Of a stretch of 64,000 nt of DNA, positions 46,543 to 57,008 are shown in pieces; the first letter of the stretch is position 1; each line of letters opens with the position of its first letter. The notes beneath the pieces are model-generated. The model saw only the letters and a list, made by a program, of their open reading frames with translations. It ran no database searches and was not told the origin of the DNA. The translations under genes and the position numbers were made by a program. Source of the stretch: Chrysogorgia sp. JL179-B06 (Eukaryota; Cnidaria; Anthozoa; Scleralcyonacea; Chrysogorgiidae); assembly GCA_035772405.1 (NCBI GenBank), contig JAYKKM010000079.1, forward strand, positions 1,317,001 through 1,381,000. Direction: 5' to 3'.

Positions 46543-46898
46543 GCAAAGAGAAAAGGTGGTAAACTGCCAAGAATTTAGTGATGAGATACTGACGTTTCGA
46601 GCGGAGCCCTTCATCAGAGTAAGACGAGATGAAATAAAATATAGGGCTTATATATATGCAAAAAGGGTGTCACAAGCAGAAAGTAGCCAGCCAATCAATG
46701 TAATGAAAGTAATCAATCAATCATGATTTAACTTTTCGCATCTCATTAATTATCAGTTTGTTTATCTCCCGTGCATTTGATTGGCTACTTTCTACTTGTG
46801 ACACCCTTTTTGCATATATATATAAGCCCTATTTATTTTATTTCATCTCGTCTTACTCTGATGAAGGGCTCAGGCAGTTTACCACCTTTTCTCTTTGC
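46543..46898. repeat. Foldback element with 26-bp perfect ends
   Basis: GCAAAGAGAAAAGGTGGTAA plus ACTGCC at 46543-46568 is the exact inverse of 46873-46898. Inner arms (CCCTTCATCAGAGTAAGACG, AAAAAGGGTGTCACAAG, GAAAGTAGCCA) are also inverted. The left arm has about 36 extra bases including ACGTTTCGAGCG. (TA)n tracts flank both sides. Confidence 0.8.
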
Positions 46899-47024
46899 TA
46901 TATATTCAAAACACTGTCTACGCAGCACTTTACTTTTATATTTATATATATATATATATATATATACATATACATTAGGAGCAACTGGACATTAATATTC
47001 CTAACTACATTCCTAACTACATTC

Positions 47025-47235
47025 GAGGTCGGACCTCCGCTCAGGGTCTTAAAAATAATTGAGTAGAAAGTGCTGCCTTTGCAATAATATCAGCAAATGG
47101 TAAGACTTTCGGGTCTTCTCGGATAACGACCTTAAATCGTAGGCCCTCGGAACCCCTATCATTGGGCTTCTAGCTAATTGTTAGGGTATTCCGTTCACTA
47201 TAAAAGAGCTGATAAATCTAATAAACTAAACTAAA
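47025..47235 (+). repeat. SINE family C, tail copy
   Basis: GGTCGGACCTCCGCTCAGGG, GTAAGACTTTCGGGTCTTCT, CGGATAACGACCTTAAATCG and TAGGCCCTCGGAACCCC; ends CTGATAAATCTAATAAACTA. The head is missing. Confidence 0.7.
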
Positions 47236-48198
47236 TCGTGTTCTATGCTGTTGTTTGTCAACTATAGTGATGAGAACTGTTGACATTGTTTTGTATTTCC
47301 CCTCACCTCGAGAATTAACCTCGAGATACAAAGCTATGTTTATTTTTTGGTATTAAACACGCAGAGAGCTAAAGGCTGAGTAGCTCTAGCCTCCTCCCCA
47401 GGCAACTCTGTGGCTTCTTTAGTTGTGAGGGAAATATTTTTTCCGAGTCAAGACAGGGAAGTATGGGGATAGTTGGGATTTGTGAAGGGATTGCCGGACG
47501 AAGAGGGGACAATGCCAGACCTGGAAATTAGCTAGTGGACCCTGGGATTCTCGTTCCACGAAAATATTTTAGTTGTAAGAAAGTTTTGGGCTGGCAAGTC
47601 ACAACTCCCATTCCCAACTTAACTACTTCAGCCCCAGGCTTAGAACACATGTGGCCATGTGGGCAGTTCTGCAAGGCCCGTGGCTGTACCGCACTACCAC
47701 TGTAGTCTGTATAGGTGTAGCCGTGCAGGTTAGTCTGTGAATGTGACAGTCTGTATATAGCTACACAAGTACACAACTGCCTAAACTCTAAAGATAAAAG
47801 ATTATTCAAATCAATGGATTTTGCTACAGTGCTATACTTGCTAGGCACGGCTTTATTAACGATTTTGTTAGACTTTTAGTCCTACGAAACGTAGTGCGAC
47901 AAACGTATTTTCGAAGAAATTATTTGGGTCTTAGCGTAGGATCCAAGAAAGCTTGGAAAAATTTTGCGGTTGTTGACTATTTACGTTACAAGGCCAGAGT
48001 TTTTTAAAAATTTTTTGAACTTCAGCTGGGAAAATATTTGTTAACGGATTGTTTTATGGATGATACTCGAAAACATATAGTGCCGGAGGTTTTAATTCTT
48101 CCAAAATATACAGTCCATTTTCATTTTCAAAATATACAGTCCAATTTAGATCTTGGAATTTTCAGTTACCCAACCATTTTCTCTTCGCCCCCCAACCC

Positions 48199-48265
48199 AG
48201 GAATAGGGTTACCCTAGGAATAGGGTTACCCTAGGAGTACGGTTGGCCTACGAATACGCGGTTAC
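48199..48265. repeat. 17-bp minisatellite AGGAATAGGGTTACCCT
   Basis: Two exact and two diverged tandem copies ending in TTACCCTAACCCTAG. Related CCTAGGGTAACCCTA sequence lies at 48775-48793. It superficially resembles the TTAGGG telomere repeat. Confidence 0.65.
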
Positions 48266-49499
48266 CCTAACCCTAGTGTAGTTATTTCACCTACTAGTAG
48301 GGTCACCCTATCGCTTAGCTATAGGGAAATCCTAGCACTAGGGATATGTTTTTGCCTTATAAACACAATCGATATATAGGGACAACTCCCGGGTCAAGTT
48401 TTTATAGGTATCAGGCCTCTTGATGCACTCGCAAGAATCGCATATGTCAATTTCTTCGACGAAGTCGTCGGGGCAGAGTTGGAATGTAGAGCCGCATAAG
48501 GAGTGTTAGTTATTTAACAGTTATAGACATGATTGAATAACAAAGAAGAATACCATCTAACTGAAGAGAAGTAAGCACAGGCAGCAGAGAGATTAAAATC
48601 GATATAATACAGCAAGGATTTTCTTTCTTTCCGCTATGTTTACACTCGAATTTCCCGCGCGTACACGCTCGACGGTGCGAGTATACTTCACCCTAGTCCT
48701 ACGGTTACCCTAGCCCAATCATTTCCTTATAAACGCAAGCTATCTTTTCACCATGGCGCTAGGGTATAACCCTACTCCTAGGGTAACCCTATAGCAGCCT
48801 GTAAGAGGAATTAGAGAAAGACAAGCAAAACCTCGTTCTAAAGTCTCAGAGACACGTTTACTGGTGTTTACTGCGAATTAATCTTTCTCACGCGGCCTAA
48901 TTTGTTTGCTAATTTGGACACAAGCATTGGAGATCACTCTTGAGTCTTGTTGAACTATGTTGACGATAATTATAGGACAATATCGACATGTGGTAAAGCA
49001 AATATATAAAGTTACCTTATGAGGTATATTTTTAGCCAGGCAAAGAAACCACTTCTAACAAGATTCACGTCAATTTGAGTCGCAGTATTATGTAAAAAAA
49101 CATCGTATAATGCCAGAGTTAATTTAATTATGGCATCGTATACAGGTGACTCGTATATATAGTATAAAAAGGAAATGAGAGAAATGGCAAATTTGAGTCA
49201 TAGAGGACGCGAGGGAAATAATGAGTTGCATACGGAGAGGCTGGGTAATGGCTCAGGCTAGGTAATGCTAACATCTTTTAACTTCCAACTCCATACAGGA
49301 CCGAGCAATTAGCAACGATTGTCATGCTATGATTGTCATGACTCCTCATTGCTCAAGCAGCCTGCACGCCGCTGGATATAGTCACGTACGAATTTCCACA
49401 ACAAAGACACCGACACGCGACAACGGAAAAGGCAAGAATGCTGACCAGATGTGCTCGTTACACCAATTTTTAATTCATTATATTATGGTATAGCTTGGA

Positions 49500-49880
49500 A
49501 TGGTCAGTAAACAGACGATACATGGATGATCGTCAAGCTCATATCATCCGAGTCCCGGACAGGAATCGATTGATCTGTAATCTTCTGATTGCCGGTGAGA
49601 CGCTCTAAGCATTCAATGAATTCATGAGTCAACGAGAAGCAGATGGAGGGCGAATATTACAATAATGTACATGAGGATCGATGATATATGTACTGCTTTT
49701 ATTACTACATATCAGCAATGCTTGAGGTGAGATCTCTGGGGTGAGATATAGTGAATGCTCGCATCGAGTGCGGCATATCATCAACAATCAGAATGTTACA
49801 ATACAGGTTATATATAGATCTCTCTCCGATCCGACATTTCCTGAGCCGAATTTGAGCTGATAGATCGTCCATGTATCACT
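49500..49880 (-). repeat. tRNA-like repeat module, family A, copy 5
   Basis: AGACGATACATGGATGATCG near 49511, tRNA-like core 49551-49625 interrupted by insertions (GGACAGGAATCGA, TTCTGATTGCCGGTGAGACG), and inverted GATCGTCCATGTATC near 49863. Confidence 0.6.
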
Positions 49881-51104
49881 ACTAAAAATATACCAATTTA
49901 TACTCGCGACAGGAACTCGTCAACACAATACGACAAAGACGGAACCCAAGATAGATTTGTGATAAGAACCGCGAAAGTTCTAGACAATGGATGAACTAAT
50001 TCTAAAGGAAGAAGGGAGCGAAGTGATGACAATAACGCGACTATAATAATTCGACTTTCATTGAAAAAAAAAAAAAAATTACTTGAGATATTCAGCGTAT
50101 CGCGATATTCAATCCTTCCTGATTGAACTCTATCAATATTTATCCATGTAATTAGTTGTTTCAGGTACTTTTTTTCAACTCGTTATTAATTTATTCATTG
50201 TTTTGTATCCCATTGATGATAATTTACATTTCTACTGACCATAATCCATATGCTACTAAGATAAACAAACATATTACAATGCCAACGGAGAACGTAGCTA
50301 CACTGACACTCCGAGAATGTCGTGAAATGTGTTAACGATTTTATCTTGCCTTCCCTCTCAGCACAGCCAAAATATTAATTATCTTTTTTTAAGAGGAAAT
50401 CTATATTTACATCTGAAGAAGCTTTACGAGACTTCAAACTGTACAATCTGTACAATCACAATACAAGTTAAAATCCAATGCTATTGTCATTGTTGCTTGA
50501 CTGCAGTGTTATATATATTTAGTCCAGCAGTGTGACTTGTATCAGTGCATGTGGAAGCCCCGAAGGCCATGCACTAGCTTGTTTACAGCTTCTGACTTCA
50601 GTCTTTGTACAAAACAATGACATTCGACTCTTCAATTATTCATTGCTGACGTCCATCGAAACAGCGGGAAGGGTTTCGTAAAAAAACAAACTCGTAGCAA
50701 TCACGTTATTCACTGTTAGTACGTTACCTCTTTCTTTAACTCAATGAATCCCCCACCAAAATAAACAACCATAAAAAAAAACGGGCGAAGTAATGTTGAT
50801 CAAAATGGACAAACTCGTTCGGATTTCGGTAAGGAACCAAACTCCACCTGCCAGCTTCTTCAGTGTTTACTTAAGCTCACGCCATGAAAATATAACCCTC
50901 GGAATACAACGCCGGGAAAACGAAATGCAAGAAAGAAAAAAGCATTTTCTAATTTCCCTGTAGAAATAACATGGTAAAAACCTTTAGAATGATGAAAATC
51001 TTGAGACCATATTTAAAATACACATATTGCAGTACAGAACAGAACGCCGGAAGGACAATTTGACCATTATCCGGCCAGTTAATATTTTTTCTCAGTTTCA
51101 TGTC

Positions 51105-51554
51105 TTAGAAAGTCACAGATCTTTCGCGGCGACCAGGGATATCTCCATCTTTCCCGAAAGTCTTCCTTCGAAAGTGTCGTCCCTTGTGGTGGCGTAAGTA
51201 GCCCATGTTTTTCGCCGCACGATGATGACGATCAGGCAACGATAGGTCGTATTTTAATTTCAGTTCCTCCACTGCTTTCGTGTCCACGGCGTCTGGATCT
51301 TCTTCGTTGATGGCTTCAAGGCTTGGGAAGAACTCTCTATGTATGTTACACCTGAGCGAGTTGTGGGATTCTTGAGGGAGACACCGGCACTCACTGGCCT
51401 GAGGTTTTTGTGTGTCCTCCTCTGTCGTCGAGTCACAATTGGCTTTTCTTTCGTAAACACAAGACAAATCGCAGACATCTTCAGGTTTCTCCCAATCTGA
51501 CATTGCCAGAGGTCGATCGTCAAGGCGAATGGAAGGTGTCTCTGAGCACAACAT
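51105..51554 (-). CDS. Small intronless protein, new paralog family, member 4
   Basis: Unrecognised 149-residue protein, ATG 51554. The N-terminal block DRPLAMSDWEKPEDVCDLSC is close to members 2 and 3. The middle block is reduced: the (I/S)TKIF part is lost but FFPSLEAINEEDPDAVD is kept. The C-terminal block is KYDLSLPDRHHRAAKNMGYL followed by RHHKGRHFRRKTFG, ending GRRERSVTF. Several Cys cluster in the N-terminal half (about residues 27-70). Its retention of the outer blocks despite overall divergence argues for selection on protein sequence. Confidence 0.6.
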   Translation of the reverse strand: MLCSETPSIRLDDRPLAMSDWEKPEDVCDLSCVYERKANCDSTTEEDTQKPQASECRCLPQESHNSLRCNIHREFFPSLEAINEEDPDAVDTKAVEELKLKYDLSLPDRHHRAAKNMGYLRHHKGRHFRRKTFGKDGDIPGRRERSVTF

Positions 51555-51899
51555 GATACTACCACGAATAACACAATATGGGTATTAAAATCAACAAAGA
51601 AGGCACCTACGAATCAGAGATTTATTTCAGGCTCATTGATAAAAACAACAACACCACCGCCACATTTCCCCCACCCCACCCCTGTTCCTCGTGCGTCATA
51701 TTTTCATAAGTCTCGCAACAATTATTTTCCGATATGAAAGCGCTCAAAGCAATCAACACAAATGTGATAATTATAACACAAGAACCTACGAATTCCATCA
51801 TGAGAAATGAGGGATTTATGGTGCAAAACAGTTTTGTGTAAAACACGAATCGAAACCTCTTAAAAGTTGGGGCACTGACGAATTACTGTAGTGCGTACA

Positions 51900-53175
51900 G
51901 AGTTCTAACGTTTCGAGTGAAAGCCCTTCCTAAAACATGCTATTTTGAACACCGCATTACGAACGAACATGAACACTACAAAGTATATTGTGGACGAGAA
52001 ATATTAATGAATTCCGACAAGGAAAAACAATAGACCAAAATCAGAAAAACTATTTGCGTTAATTAAATAGTTTGCTGTTTGGCAGATGTTCGAAGATTCC
52101 AAATTACGGTCACATTCTACGTCGATTCCAAGCTTTATTATCTATAAAAGCATGCCGCCTTATCGCTCAGCTGCAGGGAAACCCTTACAACAACAGTTCT
52201 AGTATATAAACTTTGAAGATTATGAATATATCGAGTAAAATGGAGTATAGCCAAGGCACTATTTTTTTGGCGAAATTTTGTTTGGCAACCAGGGCAACCG
52301 ATTGGGTTTATTAGAATTTTGTTTTGTGTAATATCATACCTTAACGTCTGTTAAAACAAAACTAACAAACTATTGTGTGTTTTTTTAATGCCATTGTAAT
52401 CGCACATAATGTTGCAAAGCAGAGTTACGATTAGTAGAGTACAAAATATAATTCCGCTGCTACGTGTTGGCATTGAAATAACTCAAGGTTACTTTGATCT
52501 TAAAAATCAAATACTCTCAAAGGTTGGTGTATTGCCGAAATATAAGAGGTTCAACGTTTCGAGCGAAGCACCTTCGTCAGAGAGTAATTTACGTTTCACT
52601 GTCTGACGAAGGGCCATCGATCTGCTACACACTTTTTCGGCAGGACACCAGCTTTTAGAGTATTCAATTTGTATTTCTACACTGCCTATATACGCGCACA
52701 ATATACGTTTCTATCACTTTGAAACCATGTTCAAGATTGATACATCAAAAACATTCAGGAATAATCGTTTGGAATAACTTCTATTGCTTGTCATCATACA
52801 TGCAACAAAAGCAAAACTATAGAGACTACAGGATGGCATCCCATCTGAAACGATCAAGGTACGGAATTGCAACGAGTTTGAAACAAGACCTTTACAGAGC
52901 GGACATCCCTGGTTTCTTTCGGCTTGTTAGCTTACAGTATACCACTGCCACAGCACTTGTTTACTTGACTATAACTATGCTTGGTTTCCTCACTAGCAAA
53001 ACAGCCTAAGCAGGGTTTCTTAAAGAACGAGGTAATACATAACAAATGATCAAATATCTAAAAAGGTGGGACTGCCGAAATAGCGTGTAAGTAGTCTAAC
53101 GTTTCGAGCGAAAGCACCTCGTCAGATATTTTAGATATTTGATTTGTATTTCTACACTGCCTACGCAGCACAACA
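51900..53175. repeat. Cluster of ACGTTTCGAGCG(A)AAG repeats
   Basis: Three copies of a motif CTAACGTTTCGAGCGAAAGC / CACCTCGTCAG at about 51905, 52552 and 53097, each preceded by a TTGGGGCACTGACGA / GGTGTATTGCCGAAAT-like stretch. Two are followed by TTTGTATTTCTACACTGCC and CTACGCAGCAC. The same motif lies in the foldback at 46543-46898, so these are partial copies of one family. Confidence 0.65.
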
Positions 53176-53389
53176 CGTTGTAATACATAACATATCTACA
53201 TCGTTCTGTTGCTTATGTATTTGGAACCTCGTAACGTGAAGTCATAACTGCAAGCAACGGCAGAGAAGTATTTTTAGTGACCTGCACATGTGAAAACACC
53301 AGAGATAAGTTGTGCCCCGTCATAACAAAGCCAAACGGTAACTTAAAGGGGAGGAGTTTGATAGTCAACGCAAATAGGATGACATCAAA

Positions 53390-53800
53390 ATATATATAGC
53401 ATAGAATATATGTATATGGTATTGTTAACCGTGGTTAAACGATACATGACTGGAATCCTCGGAAAATGAGGTGAATGTTGGAGATGGTGTAGTGAATGTG
53501 GGAGAGCTTGGAGTAGACAGACGATACATGGACGATCGTCGACAGACGATACATGGACGAGTCCCGGAAAGGAATCGAACCTGTAACCTTCTGATTGCCG
53601 GTGAGACGCTCTAACCATTGAGCTACCGAGACTCAATGGAGAGCGAAGGTTACAATGATGTACTGGTTCGATTGATATATGTATACTATACCTATGCGGC
53701 AGTCACTATATATCGGTAATGCTTTGGGTGTGTTGTATATACATGTATATATACTACGAATGACAGAGCTTGGAGTATACAAACGATACATGGACTATCG
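53390..53800 (-). repeat. tRNA-like repeat module, family A, copy 6 (best cloverleaf)
   Basis: tRNA-like core 53561-53632 (minus), 72 nt: 7-bp acceptor with one G-T, 4-bp D stem, TTCGATT T loop. The anticodon stem has a C-C mismatch and the base before the anticodon is C, not T, so it is unlikely to be a working tRNA. A GACAGACGATACATGGACGA module is duplicated just upstream. Confidence 0.75.
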
Positions 53801-54508
53801 TCAATCTCAAATCTTCAGAAAATGTTTCATAGTATCAGAAAACTGAACAAGAACGGAAAACATGAAATTATTTTGAAAAATAATTATACACCGTCAAAAT
53901 GCCGTCAAAAACATCAATTAAAATGATACGATTTTCTGGCCTTTGTATTCAGTCTGTCATTCTGACGTATGTAATTAATATGTGTACGTGACATAATTCT
54001 TGTTTATGATTCGATGCATGCAAATGTTGCAAAACGCCTCAGGAGTAAATCGGATACATCAAAAGATGATAATCATAGCTTGCAGCTGTTTATAGTATAG
54101 ATATAATCCGCGGGACATTATCTGACTGACGTCAGTAATACCACGCGTGTAAACCACGTGTAGATAGTATAGATAGCTAGCAGAGAAACTTTATTTAGGC
54201 AGCCCCTGGGTTACCAGATGTGCACAAGCTAGCGTAGCCAATTCAGCTACAAGGCTGGTATTCACAAGGGCCCTGCTTCCAACACAGTTGAAATAATTTG
54301 ATATATATTATATAACTATAAATTAAACATTTAGGATTTACTTAGATTTAAAATAATATTTTACCCTAATTTTAAAGCTGGCAAGCGATAACACATTCTT
54401 GATATCAGTTGAAAGATATATAAAGATTATAAATAGAAATTTTCTATAGCATCAGGATCAAATGAATAGAATGTAGAATTTAAACCACGTATTAAGGTGA
54501 TCATTATG

Positions 54509-54855
54509 AAGAAAGGATTTATGGTGAAGGAAAATTTCGAGTGTTGGGATATATACATTTTAAGACCAAACCGGGACCAGTTGCGAAAAATGCAACTTAG
54601 TGGCCTTCCGGCTGGAATTGAACCCGCGACCCTGCGATGCTATAGTGCAGTGCTCTGACCACTGAGCTACGGAAGCCGTTGCCGAGAGCCTAGTCACGAG
54701 TTCTGTATATATATGGTGGTGGTAATGCCGGGATAAGATTCTGGGTATATCATAGGTAATATTTGGCATTTCACTCGACCAAACCACATGTTGAAAGGAT
54801 TTATGGTGAAGGAAAATTTCGAGTGTTGGAATATATACATTTTAAGACCAAACCA
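54509..54855 (-). repeat. SINE family B, full copy plus adjacent partial copy
   Basis: Full element 54509-54788, with tRNA-like head 54601-54678 (GCTTCCGTAGCTCAGTGGTC...GCGGGTTCAATTCCAGCC on minus). Immediately next to it is a second partial copy (about 54791-54855, GAAAGGATTTATGGTGAAGG, then AAAATTTCGAGTGTTGGAA). Confidence 0.75.
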
Positions 54856-55339
54856 GCCTTGTAATATTAAAATAACATACGGTAATCGTATGGCGCGTTT
54901 ATAATGTCAGAATTCAATATGACGCTATACATCTAATTCGAACAACATTTACTCGAAACGAGCAAGCCTCGCGAAGTTATACATTTTCCATTCAAGCGAC
55001 ACTTTTGCCAAATCGAACTTCACGTTTGTAATATTTGCTGAATTGAACGACTTATCTCGCCAGCTCGAACAAATCAAATCGAACAAACGAACGGGAATAC
55101 CCTTCTAATATTATAAAACAAGAAAATATTTCCTCACTGAAATAAGGTTACAAAGGCAGAACAGATCGTTCAAATACGCACAACACAACTTACAGCGTTG
55201 ACAAGTTCCGAAAGGTAGAAACTTTAATAGTTATAATACGCGTGATAAAACTTCTACGTCACAATACGTCATAAAACTGAACATCTCGACAGACGGCAAT
55301 TTTCATAAATCGAAAGTTCGTTGACTATACATAGGTCCG

Positions 55340-55610
55340 CAGATATCTGGGCACGAGACTACACGGCAGCAATGAGAACTGAGACAAAGACCGAAATTGA
55401 AAGAATCCAAAGACGCTCGACAAGATGAATTTTAAGATCAAAAATAGGCGAAATTCCATATAAGGAGAGACAGCAAACTTTATATATGTTACCACTCTGC
55501 TGACAGAGAAATTCGAGACTTGGTCTTTTTAAAAGGCACTCTATGGTCACATAGACTTGAACATATGCAACTACGTTAGTTTTCTTAATCACGACCGTAC
55601 ACGACTTACT
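55340..55610 (+). mobile_element. Decayed LINE ORF2 fragment
   Basis: Reads WARDYTAAMRTETKTEIERI, then QRRSTR, a stop, ILRSKIGEIPYKERQQTLY and MLPLC: the IERIQRRATRxI...Y.ERL..L..LPLxYxR pattern of LINE ORF2 C-termini, with several stops. Confidence 0.6.
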
Positions 55611-55633
55611 TTAAATCCTAGTCTTGTGCTTAA

Positions 55634-55885
55634 AGTGCATATAACGTCTGTGGGGATTTAACATATTTGTAATCTATGGATTCTCCAGAGATAAATTGTA
55701 ATATATCTTGTCAGCTGAAAATTTCATCTTCATAGACTTTTTTGCTGTTAAAGTTGACGGAAATGATGTCATAGCGGGGCATCTGTCTATATATGAAAAC
55801 CTCTTTACAGATTCCCGCTATGACGTCATTTCCGTCAACTTTAACAGCAAAAAAGTCTTAAATTCCCACAGACGTTATATGCACT
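55634..55885. mobile_element. TTAA-flanked foldback element, copy 2 (piggyBac-type)
   Basis: TTAA at 55630-55633 and 55886-55889. Terminal inverted repeat AGTGCATATAACGTCTGTGG, then G(G/A)ATT, with one mismatch. Inner arms GCTGTTAAAGTTGACGGAAA and TGATGTCAT recur inverted. The internal motif ATTTCATCTTCAT links it to the 7226-7536 element. The right arm lacks about 85 bp present in the left. Confidence 0.8.
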
Positions 55886-56609
55886 TTAAAGTTACGTTAT
55901 GTAAAACAAGAATATACATTCAAGCTGGTTCATATTTCAACCGGACTGTTCATTAATTATGGAACTCAGTGTGCAAAACAGCTTCACTTACTACTTATCC
56001 GTCCTTACTGTACTTCAGTTTTTGATGTAGACATGCCATCATGTACTTGGTCTCTTGTTCGTGACTGCCCTTGTCACAGATATTAATTAGTTTTTCTTAT
56101 GTCATTGTTTTTTATGTATATTTGTATATAAAGGGGGGTGCCTCGCATGAGCTATTAAGACCCGTTCGCACCTTTCTCGTTTGGGAAATATACTTGTATG
56201 TAGTTTTATTTAATTTTCCCAATAAAGTTATTAAAAAATAAAGAGTTTTCTCAACCCAGGCTCTTTATCTCCGTTCTCCCCGTCAGTGTTATCTCACATG
56301 TGATGATATATTAGGCAATTATAACGTTTATGCGTTATTAACCTAACAGACTTTCGGCGGCAATATTTTGAATCATTAAAAATTGAATAAGTGTTTTGAC
56401 GTTGGTTTTCTTATCGAAAAATCTGAAATGAACAGCAAAGAACAAGTGGGGCGGTTCATTGACTGGTACCAGTGGAAGAAATAGTTCAAACACCTGCTGT
56501 AAAACGTGACGTACTTGGCGTTGTGTTTTTTCAAAAGAAGTGAAAGTAAACATATTGACGGATAGACAATAAATAAGCGGAACAAAAGGAATGCTTCAAA
56601 AACAAGACG

Positions 56610-57008
56610 ATGTTTCAAGATATGATTCTTCCGTCGACTATCAACGAGGTGATCTTGTCGATGTCGGACGTGGAGAGTCGCGAGAAGTTGGTGGGATTGA
56701 AGTGGAAGAACTTTGAACTTCTCCAGCCGTCGTCGTGCAGTCAAAGAAAGCGGCGGAGCAAAGGGCAGCGTGACTTCAAGGTGTTTCCAAGAAAAGATGA
56801 AGAAAAGAGGCAAGAGGTAGAAATTGAGAAGGATACTACGATGGGAGAGAGCGGGGCTCATGTGCGGAGGAACGAAAAGCGGAACGAGGCGCCTTTGCTT
56901 GGAGTTCATCGTCAAAGAGCGCTTGATAATGGTCATTTTAGAAAAGACCGAAATCGAACTTTCAGAATGGAAATGTACACAAACAGATGCCGCGCAGAGA
57001 CAATCTAG
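56610..57008 (+). CDS. Small intronless protein, new paralog family, member 5 (divergent, opposite strand)
   Basis: Unrecognised 132-residue protein, ATG 56610. It keeps an N-terminal ILSMSDVESREKLVGLKWKN block, an acidic/basic middle in which PSLE is no longer recognisable (RDFKVFPRKDEEKRQEVEIE), and a strong C-terminal block LGVHRQRALDNGHFRKDRNR, then TFRMEMYTNRCRAETI. It is the only member on plus. A TGACGTAC CRE-like site lies about 100 bp upstream (56507-56514), with an AATAAATAAG AT-rich element near 56567. Family membership rests mainly on the MSD-x-E start and the H-x2-R-A-x3-G-x-F/L-(K/R) pattern. Confidence 0.52.
   Translation: MFQDMILPSTINEVILSMSDVESREKLVGLKWKNFELLQPSSCSQRKRRSKGQRDFKVFPRKDEEKRQEVEIEKDTTMGESGAHVRRNEKRNEAPLLGVHRQRALDNGHFRKDRNRTFRMEMYTNRCRAETI

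Larger units (their letters stand above)
47240..51100. other. Gene-poor interval before family member 4
   Basis: Includes two AGGGTTACCCTAGG blocks (48199-48265 and 48688-48796), a degenerate family A repeat (about 49500-49880) and poly-A-like tracts. No supported gene. The 47528-47848 minus frame has no recognisable domain. Confidence 0.45.

Noticed and set aside
48199..48265. True interstitial telomere
   Set aside because: Only one CCCTAA occurs; the unit is a 17-bp minisatellite, not a TTAGGG array.
51622..51846. Possible small membrane protein just upstream of family member 4
   Set aside because: One hydrophobic segment in a 74-codon frame without homologs, conserved context or promoter; could be chance in AT-rich DNA.
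53561..53632. Functional tRNA gene on minus
   Set aside because: Cloverleaf-like with good A and B boxes, but the base before the anticodon is C, the anticodon stem has a C-C mismatch, and it sits in a repeat with five other copies; treated as a tRNA-derived repeat.
53385..53636. Open frame encoding SSMVRASHRQSEGYRFDS
   Set aside because: A familiar spurious translation across tRNA-like repeats; the same peptide appears at 36297-36503 over another copy.
56376..56936. Minus-strand 186-codon open frame opposite family member 5
   Set aside because: Hydrophobic antisense shadow of the plus-strand gene; no shared motif on this strand.
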